Below are positions 24,169 to 32,727 of a stretch of DNA of 34,808 nucleotides, in pieces. Source of the DNA: Pseudomonadota bacterium (lineage in GTDB: Bacteria; Pseudomonadota; Alphaproteobacteria; Sphingomonadales; SMXR01); contig JACZSK010000021.1 in assembly GCA_022574255.1 (NCBI GenBank), forward strand, positions 1 through 34,808, in the 5' to 3' direction. The first letter of the stretch is position 1. Every line of letters starts with the position of its first letter. A model generated the notes under the pieces. It ran no database searches. It was given only the letters and a program-made list of their open reading frames with translations, and was not told the origin of the DNA. The position numbers and the translations under genes were made by a program.

Positions 24169-25890
24169 ATGTTTTCGACGCGAAAACCCCTCGATTTTGA
24201 ATATTTGCGGCGGCAAACCGTGGGCATGGACGAGACCATCGCCACGCCCTTTGGCAAGCGTCTGATGGTTTACGGCGACTATACCGCTTCCGGACGCTGC
24301 CTCGGTTTTATCGAAGACATTATGCGGCACCATCAGGCGATTTACGCCAATACCCATACTGAGGATGACGAGACCGGCCGGACGACCTCGCTATTGCTGC
24401 AGGAAGCCGAGCAAATCATCAAGAAATCCGTTAATGCGCAGGACCACAATTGCATCGTCACCTGCGGCGCCGGCGCGACGGCCTGTATTTACAGGCTGCA
24501 ACAGATTCTGGGCATTGCGCTGCCGACCACCACATGGACCCATATCGATGACCAGTTGAAGGAATCCTTGAGTGAGGAGGGCGTCAGCGCCTTCAGGGAC
24601 CGGCTGGAGCGCACGCGGCCCGTTGTTTTCGTTGGGCCGTATGAACACCATTCCAACGAAATTTCCTGGCGCGCCGGGCTGGCCACGGTGGTGGAAGTCG
24701 ACCTTGATGAAGATGGTGGCATCAGCCTGGATCACCTCGCCAAGCTGCTGCAGGAGCCCCAATACGAAGACCGGCTGCGTGTCGGCTCTTTTTCGGCGGC
24801 CTCGAATGTCACCGGCATGCGCTCACCGGTTCATGAGATCGCAAAAATCCTGCATCACCACGATGCCCTGGCCTGCTTCGACTATTCCGCCTCGGCGCCC
24901 TACGAGGCGATTGACATGAACCCGGCCGACGACGGAAGCGGCGAAAACGCTTCGCTGGACGCCATCTTCCTGTCACCGCATAAATTCATCGGCGGGCCGG
25001 GATCAAGCGGTGTTCTCATATTCGACGAAAAAATCTATGCCCGGGACATGGCACCCAGCATCGCCGGCGGCGGCACCGTCGCTTATGTGAACCAGGTCGA
25101 GCAGGATTTTTTCAGCGACATAGAGGAACGCGAGAAAGCCGGAACGCCGGGCATCCTGCAAACCCTGAAGGCGGCGCTGGCTTTTGCTGTGAAGGATTCG
25201 ATCGCGGTCGATGAAATTGAGGCCCGTGAGCGTGAACTCCTGCTGAGAGCTTTCGACGTCTGGGGCAAGAATCCAGCCATCGAAATTCTCGGCAACCCGG
25301 ATCCGGCGAGACGCATAGCAATCGTCTCTTTCAATGTGCTGTCACCGGACGGGCGCTATCTGCATCCCAAATTCGTCACCGTGCTGTTGAACGATCTGTT
25401 CGGGGTGCAATCGCGCGCCGGATGCGCCTGCGCCGGGCCCTACGGCCACCGGCTGCTGGGGATCGACCTGGAAATGTCACAAAAATACCGTGACGCAATC
25501 AACAGCGGCATTGCCGGGGTCAAGCCGGGCTGGTGCCGGGTCAACCTGCATTTTACGATGGACGACGCGGAAGCGCAGTATCTGATCGACGCGGTGAATT
25601 TCGTTGCCTCCCACGGCCATCTTTTTCTCGAACTTTATGAATTCGACCTGGTCAGCGGCCTCTGGTCTCACCGGAACGCACTGCCTATCCAGGCCGATCT
25701 CCTGTCTGCCGGCAAGAAACGTCGCCGGTTCATGCCCCTGGTAATGCGTAAATATCTGTACCGCTCATATCTGCGTGCTGCACGTGGCTGGGCGGAGCGA
25801 CTTGGCGCGAACCCGCCGCAAGAAGAGCAGGTCTTGCCCGAGAACCTGAAGGATTTGCAATTCTTCGCCCTGCCGCCTCGGGCAACTTAA
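24169..25890 (+). CDS. class V aminotransferase-fold PLP enzyme, cysteine-desulfurase-like
   Basis: A 573-aa PLP-dependent enzyme of aminotransferase class V, longer than typical SufS/IscS (~400) because of a ~100-residue C-terminal extension. Visible elements: DYTASGRCLGFIED (~37-50), CGAGATACI (~99-107), YEHHSNE (~158-164), DYSASAP with Asp238 to bind the pyridine N, and SPHKFIGGPGSSG with the Schiff-base Lys272. The cysteine-loop reads FGVQSRAGCACAGPYG; by alignment with the RAGHHCAQP loop of SufS, Cys421 falls on the catalytic cysteine, with Cys419 as an extra thiol. This suggests cysteine desulfurase or related C-S lyase activity, but not proven. Its stop overlaps the stop of dsrN by two bases, so it is convergent with the sulfur-oxidation operon and may be functionally linked. 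Confidence 0.8.
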   Translation: MFSTRKPLDFEYLRRQTVGMDETIATPFGKRLMVYGDYTASGRCLGFIEDIMRHHQAIYANTHTEDDETGRTTSLLLQEAEQIIKKSVNAQDHNCIVTCGAGATACIYRLQQILGIALPTTTWTHIDDQLKESLSEEGVSAFRDRLERTRPVVFVGPYEHHSNEISWRAGLATVVEVDLDEDGGISLDHLAKLLQEPQYEDRLRVGSFSAASNVTGMRSPVHEIAKILHHHDALACFDYSASAPYEAIDMNPADDGSGENASLDAIFLSPHKFIGGPGSSGVLIFDEKIYARDMAPSIAGGGTVAYVNQVEQDFFSDIEEREKAGTPGILQTLKAALAFAVKDSIAVDEIEARERELLLRAFDVWGKNPAIEILGNPDPARRIAIVSFNVLSPDGRYLHPKFVTVLLNDLFGVQSRAGCACAGPYGHRLLGIDLEMSQKYRDAINSGIAGVKPGWCRVNLHFTMDDAEAQYLIDAVNFVASHGHLFLELYEFDLVSGLWSHRNALPIQADLLSAGKKRRRFMPLVMRKYLYRSYLRAARGWAERLGANPPQEEQVLPENLKDLQFFALPPRAT

Positions 25891-27287
25891 CCAGCGCCAT
25901 GACTGTCCCGGAAAGAGCGCACGAAATCGGTGAAACGCCCGACCCAAGGATTCGCCGCCGTATTGCGTTGATGGGCGAAAGTGGCAACCAGGTTGCCAAT
26001 CACCAGTCCGTCATGCGCGCCGTCGATCCCCTCGCCCCGTTTTACGCGGTAAGCGAACGTCTGCCTGTCGGGTAGATTTTCCAGCGCCGCATAATGGAAT
26101 TCATGTGCGGGTAGTTCCGGCGATGGTTCGCCAGCAACAGAAGGCCCCGCAACAGAAGACCAGAGGCCCTGCCCGCTTTCCTGCAGCAGCATATAACCGC
26201 GGCCTTTCGGTTTTCCCCCGACCACCACATCAGCGGGAATAATGCCCACCATCTCTTGGTTTTCACCCTGCCAGGCAATGCCGCGCGCCAGATACATCAG
26301 GCCGCCGCATTCGGCGTAAGCGGGCATGCCAGCGGCCAGCTTCTCTCTGATATCATTACGCAGGCTGGCGTTACCATGAAGCGCAGCCATCTGGGTTTCG
26401 GGAAAGCCACCACCGATAAACAGGCCGTCTGCCTCCGGTAGCTTGTCGTCCTGAATTGTGTCGAAGAACACGACCTCCGCCCCGGCGGCGGCGAAGGCCT
26501 CCAGATCGTCGGCGTAATAAAAGCCGAAGGCGGTATCGCGGGCGATGGCGATGCGTAAATCCGGGTCGCGCGGGGGGCTGGCCTCGGCAACCGCTTCGGG
26601 CGGCGCGGCTTTATTGCCAATCTCCAATACCCGGTCCAGGTCGACATTTTTTTCCACGGCATCGGCCAGCCGGGCGATCATCGCTTCGGCCTCGGGCGCT
26701 TCGTTGGCGGGCAGCAGGCCCAGATGGCGCTCGGGAATTTCCAGCCCCGCATCGCGCCCGATGGCGCCCAGCACCGGAAGATCGGTATATTTTTCCAACG
26801 CCGCCCTGAGCTTTCCCTCGTGGCGCGCGCCGCCAACCTTGTTCAGGATCACCCCGGCAATATGTACCTCGGGATCAAAATCCAGATAGCCGCGCACCAG
26901 TGGCGCCACCCCGCGCATGATCCCCTGGGTGTCAATCACCAGGATCACCGGTGCGCCCAGCAACTTCGCCAGCGCCGCGCTACTGTCGTTGCCCGCCACA
27001 TCCAGGCCGTCATGCAGGCCCTTGTTTGCCTCGATCAGGGATATGTCCGCCCTGGTTGCGTGGCGCGCAAAGGTATCGCGGATTTCGGCTTCGCTCTGGG
27101 TGAAGAAATCAAGATTTCGGCAAGCCCGGCCCGACGCCGCGCTGAGCCACAGGGGGTCGATATAGTCCGGGCCTTTCTTAAAGCACTGCACGCCCAGCCC
27201 GCGCCGCACCAGCGCCGCCGACAGACCGGTGGTGATCGAGGTTTTGCCGGAGGATTTGTGCGCGGCTGCGATCAAAAGGTGCGCCAT
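25887..27287 (-). CDS. dsrN: DsrN, CbiA/CobB-family siroheme (cobyrinate) amidase
   Basis: ATP- and glutamine-dependent amidase of the cobyrinate a,c-diamide synthase family, 466 aa. The N-terminal domain has the P-loop-like SSGKTSITTGL (~12-22), KKGPDYIDP and LILNK-like VAGVILNK; the C-terminal class-I-type glutaminase domain (~245-460) has GGGFPE, nucleophile YAECGGLMYL (Cys327) and HEFHYA. In sulfur oxidisers the DsrN homologue lies in the dsr operon and is thought to amidate siroheme for DsrAB. Its location two bases after the preceding gene, at the end of the dsr run, is the reason for DsrN over CobB, since no other cobalamin gene is present. A cobalamin role cannot be excluded by sequence alone. 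Confidence 0.85.
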   Translation of the reverse strand: MAHLLIAAAHKSSGKTSITTGLSAALVRRGLGVQCFKKGPDYIDPLWLSAASGRACRNLDFFTQSEAEIRDTFARHATRADISLIEANKGLHDGLDVAGNDSSAALAKLLGAPVILVIDTQGIMRGVAPLVRGYLDFDPEVHIAGVILNKVGGARHEGKLRAALEKYTDLPVLGAIGRDAGLEIPERHLGLLPANEAPEAEAMIARLADAVEKNVDLDRVLEIGNKAAPPEAVAEASPPRDPDLRIAIARDTAFGFYYADDLEAFAAAGAEVVFFDTIQDDKLPEADGLFIGGGFPETQMAALHGNASLRNDIREKLAAGMPAYAECGGLMYLARGIAWQGENQEMVGIIPADVVVGGKPKGRGYMLLQESGQGLWSSVAGPSVAGEPSPELPAHEFHYAALENLPDRQTFAYRVKRGEGIDGAHDGLVIGNLVATFAHQRNTAANPWVGRFTDFVRSFRDSHGAG

Positions 27288-27289
27288 GT

Positions 27290-28294
27290 TCAGCTCGCCA
27301 GCTTAAGCTGATCCCTGTCACGGGCCTGCCATAGCGCGCCGCCCATGCGCAATGCGTCCTCAATGGTGCCGGCTCGGCCCATCAGCTTCATCGCCACGGC
27401 CAGCGTCCCGGTAATGGCGGCGGTGGCATACTCGTCCTGCTCATCGCCGTGCCACACCGCTTTCAGGCGGTCGGCATCCATTTCCTTGTCGATGACCTGA
27501 TGGTGATGATCGAGAATGCGCGGCCATTGTTCTGAAGCGAATTCGCCGTCATGCAGCGTGCGCACCTCGAAAGGCTTGTTGGGGCGGCATTCGACCTCAC
27601 CGCCTTCGCCCCGGAAAACGGCCATATGCTGCTCGCCTAGCAGCTTTGCCGCATGCTGGTGAGTATCCATGTAGCCGGGATGAAAGATGCCCTGAAGGGT
27701 GGCGCGCGCGCCAAACGGATTGAGCATGCGCGAGATGGTATGCACCGGCGAGCGCAGCCCGAAGAGCGGCCGCATTTCGATGATTTCATGCAGCTTGGGA
27801 CTGAGATATTCGAGGGGCAGATAGGCGAACCCCGAGGCATTGATGCGGTCGGCTGCTTCTTGCAGCGAGGTTGCGACGGGCAGGCCGAGAAGTTCCAGCG
27901 TCTCGCGGGTATAAAGACGGCCCGGCGTGTGCCCCTCGGTGCCATGCATGAAAAGACGTACGCCCGACTGCACCAGCGCCAGCGCCGCCAGCAGATACCA
28001 GGGCAGCTGCCGCCGTTTTCCGGCGTAAGAACCCCAGTCCAGATCAACCGCCGGCAGCGGGTCGGGCAGTTCGAACAAAGCCTTGGCGGCCTTGGTGAAG
28101 CCGGCAATTTCCTCCGGTGTCTCTTCCTTCACGCGCAACAGCATGAGGAAAGCGCCCAGTTGTTCGGGCTCCACCTCGCGGCGCAGGATCATGCCCATGG
28201 CGTCTTCCGCCTCGGCGTGCGTCAGCGGGCGCGAACGGGTTCGACCGCGCCCCAGGGCTGCAACGTAGAGTGAAAATGGATGTGGTTCCTGCAT
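27290..28294 (-). CDS. TrpD2/YbiB-like glycosyltransferase family 3 protein inside the dsr operon
   Basis: A 334-aa protein related to anthranilate phosphoribosyltransferase (TrpD), of the TrpD2/YbiB branch. The N-terminal helical domain is clear (LTHAEAEDAMGMILRREVEPEQLGAFLMLLRVK), and the main domain has VRLFMHGTEGHTPGRLYTRE in place of the GTGGD motif of true TrpD, plus GLRSPVHTISRMLNPFGA and GIFHPGYMDTHQHAAKLLG. The altered phosphate-binding loop argues against tryptophan synthesis; some relatives bind nucleic acid. The start has AGAGGG upstream, 12 bases after dsrP, and dsrN begins two bases after its stop, so it is co-transcribed with the dsr genes. I recall relatives next to siroheme/nitrite-reductase genes, which would fit a siroheme link, but this is inference. 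Confidence 0.8.
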   Translation of the reverse strand: MQEPHPFSLYVAALGRGRTRSRPLTHAEAEDAMGMILRREVEPEQLGAFLMLLRVKEETPEEIAGFTKAAKALFELPDPLPAVDLDWGSYAGKRRQLPWYLLAALALVQSGVRLFMHGTEGHTPGRLYTRETLELLGLPVATSLQEAADRINASGFAYLPLEYLSPKLHEIIEMRPLFGLRSPVHTISRMLNPFGARATLQGIFHPGYMDTHQHAAKLLGEQHMAVFRGEGGEVECRPNKPFEVRTLHDGEFASEQWPRILDHHHQVIDKEMDADRLKAVWHGDEQDEYATAAITGTLAVAMKLMGRAGTIEDALRMGGALWQARDRDQLKLAS

Positions 28295-28306
28295 ATTGCC
28301 CTCTGG

Positions 28307-29518
28307 TTATTCCGCAGCCCTGTGATGCGGATCGATGGCCGCGTCGGCGAGACTATCGGGCAGAAAACGCAGGATTTTCATTCCCAGTAAAATGACCAGT
28401 CCGGCCAGCGCCATGCCCCCCAGCCCCAGAACGATCTCTGGCAGGCTGGGCGTATAGGGCGCCACCACACCATCAAAGAATGTCGATTGCACTTCCATTC
28501 CCGGGAACAATGTCAGGGGATAGGCTTGTCCGCCAATAATAATCACATAGACCTGCGCCATGCCGCCCAGGATCACCAGCATTGACGCCAGCGCCACCCG
28601 CGCGCCCGGTTTGTCAGTCTTGCGAAACACCAGCGCCATGGGCAGCAGGCCGCCCAGCACCACCTGCCCGCCCCAGAAAAGACCCGTGTATATGCCGCCC
28701 TCGACCAGCAGGAAGCGCTCAACGCCGGCATGCTCCGCCGCATAGAGATTGGTGAGATGCTGGACAATGGTGAAATACAGCACCGCGGCGGCAAAAATTC
28801 CCAGCAGGCGCCCCAGGCGGGCAATCAGCGCATCGCCCAGCTCGCGCGCCGCGCCCCGGCAGGCAGCCATCAGCACCAGAATGTAGATCGCAAGCCCGAA
28901 GGAGAATGACATGGCAATAAACAAGGGCGCCATGACCGCTGAATCATAGGCCTCGCGGGCCACCAGAAAGCCGAAGATCGAGCCGGTACCGGTGGTCAAC
29001 GCCAGCCGCCATACAAAGGCCACCAGCCCCGCAGCGGGAACAAAGCGGTTCATGCGGCGCTCCATCTGCATCCAGATATAAAGGGCCACAACGCCGAGGA
29101 AACCAATATAGAGATAAATGTTCCAGGCGAAGATGGATTTGAAATTATACTTGGTCATGGCGACGATCAGCCGGTCAGGCCTGCCCAGGTCCAGCACCAG
29201 CACCGTCAGACCGCCAACCAGCAGGGCAATCGCCACCAGGCTGGAAAGCCGGCCCAGCGGCTTGTACGGCGTGCGCCCGAAGACCGAGCCGATAGAAGCC
29301 ACGTTCAGCGCACCCGAGGCGGCGACGATAAGGAAAACGGCAAATACATGGGGCATGCCCCAGACAATCTGGTTGTCCATGCCGGTCACATAATGACCGA
29401 AATGCTCCATATAGCCGGCGGCGCCCAAACCAGCGGCCAGCACCGCGCCAAGCAGCAGCAAAAGGCCCCAGAAGCCGCTGCTGTTCCCTTCCAGTTCGCT
29501 GAACCTTGTTGCCTTCAT
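28307..29518 (-). CDS. dsrP: DsrP, NrfD/PsrC-family integral membrane quinone-interacting subunit
   Basis: Polytopic inner-membrane subunit of the DsrMKJOP electron-transfer complex, thought to exchange electrons with the quinone pool. The protein of 403 aa has about ten hydrophobic helices, beginning with FWGLLLLLGAVLAAGLGAAGYM and ending with MALAGLVILLGMKIL. NrfD-type features include MDNQIVWGMPHVFAVFLIVAASGALNVASIGSVF as two adjoining parts, DLGRPDRLIVAMTKYNFKSIFAWN split by a loop, and QAYPLTLFPGMEV. I use the ATG at 29518 (MKATRFSELEG), 13 bases after the dsrO stop; the track's 29635 start runs back into dsrO. No heme ligand pattern is obvious, as in the family. Confidence 0.92.
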   Translation of the reverse strand: MKATRFSELEGNSSGFWGLLLLLGAVLAAGLGAAGYMEHFGHYVTGMDNQIVWGMPHVFAVFLIVAASGALNVASIGSVFGRTPYKPLGRLSSLVAIALLVGGLTVLVLDLGRPDRLIVAMTKYNFKSIFAWNIYLYIGFLGVVALYIWMQMERRMNRFVPAAGLVAFVWRLALTTGTGSIFGFLVAREAYDSAVMAPLFIAMSFSFGLAIYILVLMAACRGAARELGDALIARLGRLLGIFAAAVLYFTIVQHLTNLYAAEHAGVERFLLVEGGIYTGLFWGGQVVLGGLLPMALVFRKTDKPGARVALASMLVILGGMAQVYVIIIGGQAYPLTLFPGMEVQSTFFDGVVAPYTPSLPEIVLGLGGMALAGLVILLGMKILRFLPDSLADAAIDPHHRAAE

Positions 29519-29531
29519 GCCGCTTGCCCGC

Positions 29532-30314
29532 CTACAGGTTCTGGTAGCGCACGCCCGGGTCGAGGCCCAGGTCGGCGCGGATTTGCGTCGTCGCATATGT
29601 GGCGATGCGCTTTGAGATTTCGCTGTCCGGATCATTCAGGTCGCCGAACATCATGGCGCCGCCAGCCTCGGCATTGCAAACCTCGACACAGGCCGGCGTG
29701 CGGCCCGCATCTATCCGGTGCACGCACATGGTGCAGCTTTCCACCGTGCCCTTGCCGCGCGGGGCGTGCGATTTCTGGTCGCTCAGTGTTTCATGGACAA
29801 AAGACCGCGCCTTGTAGGGACAGGCCAACATGCAATAGCGGCAGCCAATGCAGGTATGCTTGTCGACCAGCACAATGCCGTCGGCGCGCTTGAAGGAGGC
29901 GCCAGTCGGGCAAACGTCAACGCAGGGCGGGTCGGCGCAATGCTGGCACATGACCGGCAGTGATTTCGAGGCGCCTGATGCGGGGTCGGTGATTTCGATC
30001 TTCCTGATCCATTGGGCGTCTGTGCGGGGGCGGCCATGGCCGGTCAGGCCATTTTCCTCGGCACAGGCAGTGACACATTTATCGCAGCCCTCCTGGCAGC
30101 GATTGACGTCGATCAGCATACCCCAGCGCACCGTTGGCGAGACTGCTTCGTCCAGCGGGCGGGCCGATGCGGGCGTTGGGCGGGTAATGCCATAGAGCAT
30201 GACCCCGGGGGCCAGCGCCACTCCGGCAGCAGCCGCCGCGGTGCTGAGGAAGCGGCGGCGGACGGGATCAAAGCCCTCGGGCGCGCTATCGTTGCTTGCT
30301 GTTGTCATTTCCAT
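29532..30314 (-). CDS. dsrO: DsrO, periplasmic four-cluster ferredoxin-like subunit
   Basis: Iron-sulfur subunit of DsrMKJOP, placed in the periplasm. A Tat signal is present: RRRFLSTAAAAAGVALAPG (twin arginine at ~19-21). Cysteine groups for four [4Fe-4S] clusters follow in the NrfC/HybA order: NRCQEGCDKCVTAC (~72-84), MCQHCADPPCVDVCPTGA, TCIGCRYCMLACPYKAR and CTMCVHRIDAGRTPACVEVC. Length 260 aa is standard. The ATG at 30314 overlaps the dsrJ stop by 10 bases; a second ATG at 30308 is possible. It sits between dsrJ and dsrP as in known dsr operons and should pass electrons between DsrJ and DsrP. Confidence 0.95.
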   Translation of the reverse strand: MEMTTASNDSAPEGFDPVRRRFLSTAAAAAGVALAPGVMLYGITRPTPASARPLDEAVSPTVRWGMLIDVNRCQEGCDKCVTACAEENGLTGHGRPRTDAQWIRKIEITDPASGASKSLPVMCQHCADPPCVDVCPTGASFKRADGIVLVDKHTCIGCRYCMLACPYKARSFVHETLSDQKSHAPRGKGTVESCTMCVHRIDAGRTPACVEVCNAEAGGAMMFGDLNDPDSEISKRIATYATTQIRADLGLDPGVRYQNL

Positions 30315-30778
30315 TTCATCCCGGCCAGAGACGGTATCGCAGAAGGTTTTTCAGAGACCGCACCTGCGCCGCCCGCGGCCTGCTCGGGCCGTGAAGCGTG
30401 GCATTCGAAGCAATCAATCTTGACCGCCGCATAGAGATGGCAGGAACTGCAAAAATGCGCCGGGCTCTCGGCCTTCACCGGCAGCCCGTCCGCCCCCGGC
30501 ACAACGTGGCAGGCAACGCATTCCTTCAGGCTGTAGCGCTTTGTGCGCACGCCCTGGCGCGTGGTCTTGTCGCGCTGGTGCTCGAGCATATCCATATGAT
30601 GGCGGCGCATGAAGTCGGTGTCGGCAACGCATGTATCGCCCTTCCCTTCGCCGATAACCGGCACCGGCACCCGGCCCTGCAGTTCGGTATCGGCGGCGGC
30701 TCCGGGCACCAATGTAAAGGCGCCCGCCAGCCCCAGCAATTGGGCAATCGCAACCAGCGCTGTAAGCCGCAGAAACAT
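30305..30778 (-). CDS. dsrJ: DsrJ, triheme cytochrome c
   Basis: Periplasmic triheme c-type cytochrome of DsrMKJOP, 157 aa. An uncleaved-looking N-terminal anchor (LTALVAIAQLLGLAGAFTLV) is followed by exactly three CxxCH sites: CVACH (~87), CSSCH (~110) and CFECH (~123). The segment GDTCVADTDFMRRHHMDML (~48-66) contains the cysteine (Cys50) known in DsrJ as an unusual axial ligand to one heme, as well as candidate His ligands. The fold and length match the sulfur-oxidiser protein. It starts 3 bases after the dsrL stop with GGGGAA just before, and overlaps dsrO, so translation is coupled. Confidence 0.95.
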   Translation of the reverse strand: MFLRLTALVAIAQLLGLAGAFTLVPGAAADTELQGRVPVPVIGEGKGDTCVADTDFMRRHHMDMLEHQRDKTTRQGVRTKRYSLKECVACHVVPGADGLPVKAESPAHFCSSCHLYAAVKIDCFECHASRPEQAAGGAGAVSEKPSAIPSLAGMKWK

Positions 30779-30781
30779 GGA

Positions 30782-32710
30782 TTATTCCCCAAGCCCCATC
30801 TTGATATAGCCCGATGGACAAACGTCCTCGCAGATATGGCAGCCGATACATTTGCCATAGTCCGTATCCACATAGCGGCCCATGGTCGCCTCCGATTTCT
30901 TGACCCGGAAAATGGCATCCTGCGGGCAGTAGATGACGCAAGTATCGCATTCAAAACACATGCCGCAGCTCATGCAGCGGTCGGCTTCTTCCCGGGCCTG
31001 CTCCGGGGAAAGGCCTTTGATGCGCTCGCCGAAAAACCCCAGCACGTTCTCGGCATTAACGTCGCTTTCTCCGCGCAGCCGCCGGGCATCGTAGGAGAAA
31101 TAACCGAGGAATAATTCGTCCGCAGGCACGATTTCGGCGAAAGAACGATCCTCGTAATTATGGATGGCAAAATCCGCAGTGTCGGTGCCGGTCTGCTGAA
31201 CATGGTCATATTCGGTTGGCGCCAAGTCAGTCTCGCGCAGCTTGCTCAGCAGGCTGAAATGATGCGAATCCACTTTCGGGCGACGTGACGGCTCTTCACC
31301 CTTGAGGAACTTGTCGATGCCCTCCGCCGCCACCGAAGCGTGGCCAATGGCGGTGGTCAACAGATGCGGCTTGAGCACGTCACCGCCGACAAACATGTCT
31401 TTCTCTTCCTTCACCCGATAGAACGGGTCGGCGTCGATCAGCCCCCAGCCGTTATCGAGATCCTCCATGCCGGTGAAGTTACATTTCTGGCCAATGGCGG
31501 CGACGATAAGGTCACATTCGATATCGCGCTCGCTGCCTTCAATAATTTCCATCTTGCCGGAGGCCCAATCGACTTCAACCACACGCAAGGCCGTTGCACG
31601 GCCATTTTCGTCGAGAATCACTTCAACCGGAGCCAGCGACGCCATGATCTGGACGCCTTCCTGGGTGACATGCTCGATTTCCATCTTGGCGGCGGGCATC
31701 TTGTCGACCGGACGGCGATAGACGATGGTCACCTCCGCGCCCTCGCGCTTGGCGACACTTGCCACGTCATGGGCGGTATGGCCCAAAACCACATATTCGG
31801 GCCGGTCGTCCTCGCGCACATTGGTAATATGGCCCAGGCGCCGCGCCACGGCGGCAACGTCCATGGCCGTATCGCCACCGCCGATGACCAGCACCTTCTT
31901 GGCGGAATGCTTCAGCCTGCCGTCGTTAAAGGCCTCCAGGAAAGCGATGCCGCTGATGCAGTTGGAGGCGTCGCCGCCGGGCACCGGCAGCGCTGTTCCC
32001 GATTGGGCGCCCAGCCCCAGATACACCGCGTCAAACTCATTGCGCAGATCCTCCAGCGAAACATCGACACCGATCTTGGTGTTGTTGCGCACCTCCACGC
32101 CGAGATCGAGGATGCGCTGAATCTCGCCATCCAGCACTTCCCGCGGTGTGCGGTAGCCGGGGATGCCGTAGCGCATCATGCCGCCAAGCTCTTCGTGTTC
32201 CTCGAAAATAGTGCAGGCATGCCCCATGCGGCGCAACTGGTATGCGCAGGCCAGGCCCGCCGGCCCGCTGCCGATGATGGCCACTTTCTTGCCGGTATCT
32301 TCGCCCGCCGGATGCAGCTTCAGCCCGTGCTCCAGCGCATAATCGCCAATAAACTGCTCGACCGAATTGATGCCGACGCGGTCATCAACCTCGTTACGGT
32401 TGCAGCCGTCCTCGCAGGGCGCCGGGCAGACGCGGCCCATGATCGCGGGAAAGGGATTGGCTTCAACCACACGCTCAAAGGCGTATTTCTGCCATTCCAC
32501 ACCCTCGGGCGGCTTTTCAATGCCGCGCACGATGTTCAGCCAGCCGCGAATGTCCTCGCCTGAAGGGCAGCTACCCTGGCATGGCGGCGTGCGATGCACA
32601 TAGGTCGGGCATTTATAGGTATGATCGGCGTCGAAAATCTCTTCCTGCCACGGCAGATGCTCTCTATCACCATCCTTGTAGCGGCGCTTGGTCAAAAGTT
32701 TTTCGTTCAT
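30782..32710 (-). CDS. dsrL: DsrL, GltD-like iron-sulfur flavoprotein, NAD(P)H:acceptor oxidoreductase
   Basis: Cytoplasmic FAD- and Fe-S protein that works with DsrAB and NAD(P)H/NAD(P)+; in sulfur oxidisers it is required for the reverse Dsr pathway. The start is ATG at 32710 (MNEKLLTKRRYKDGD), giving 642 aa, close to characterised DsrL; the track's 33013 start lies within dsrK. Visible: N-terminal cysteines CPTYVHRTPPCQGSCPSGEDI in two parts, RVCPAPCEDGCNR (~94-104), FAD site AIIGSGPAGLACA (~145-156), NAD(P) site VLVIGGGDTAMDVAAV, and a C-terminal two-cluster ferredoxin (CMSCGMCFECDTCVIYCP; CIGCHICEDVCPSG). The linker before the ferredoxin carries the FFGERIKGLSPEQAREEADRC region. It separates dsrK from dsrJ, the order of oxidative operons. 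Confidence 0.94.
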   Translation of the reverse strand: MNEKLLTKRRYKDGDREHLPWQEEIFDADHTYKCPTYVHRTPPCQGSCPSGEDIRGWLNIVRGIEKPPEGVEWQKYAFERVVEANPFPAIMGRVCPAPCEDGCNRNEVDDRVGINSVEQFIGDYALEHGLKLHPAGEDTGKKVAIIGSGPAGLACAYQLRRMGHACTIFEEHEELGGMMRYGIPGYRTPREVLDGEIQRILDLGVEVRNNTKIGVDVSLEDLRNEFDAVYLGLGAQSGTALPVPGGDASNCISGIAFLEAFNDGRLKHSAKKVLVIGGGDTAMDVAAVARRLGHITNVREDDRPEYVVLGHTAHDVASVAKREGAEVTIVYRRPVDKMPAAKMEIEHVTQEGVQIMASLAPVEVILDENGRATALRVVEVDWASGKMEIIEGSERDIECDLIVAAIGQKCNFTGMEDLDNGWGLIDADPFYRVKEEKDMFVGGDVLKPHLLTTAIGHASVAAEGIDKFLKGEEPSRRPKVDSHHFSLLSKLRETDLAPTEYDHVQQTGTDTADFAIHNYEDRSFAEIVPADELFLGYFSYDARRLRGESDVNAENVLGFFGERIKGLSPEQAREEADRCMSCGMCFECDTCVIYCPQDAIFRVKKSEATMGRYVDTDYGKCIGCHICEDVCPSGYIKMGLGE

Positions 32711-32727
32711 TATTATTGTTTTCCTTC

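Noticed and set aside
25887-27287. Cobalamin biosynthesis gene cobB/cbiA
   Set aside because: No other cobalamin genes are present and it is the last gene of a dsr operon, so DsrN is the better reading, though the families are close.
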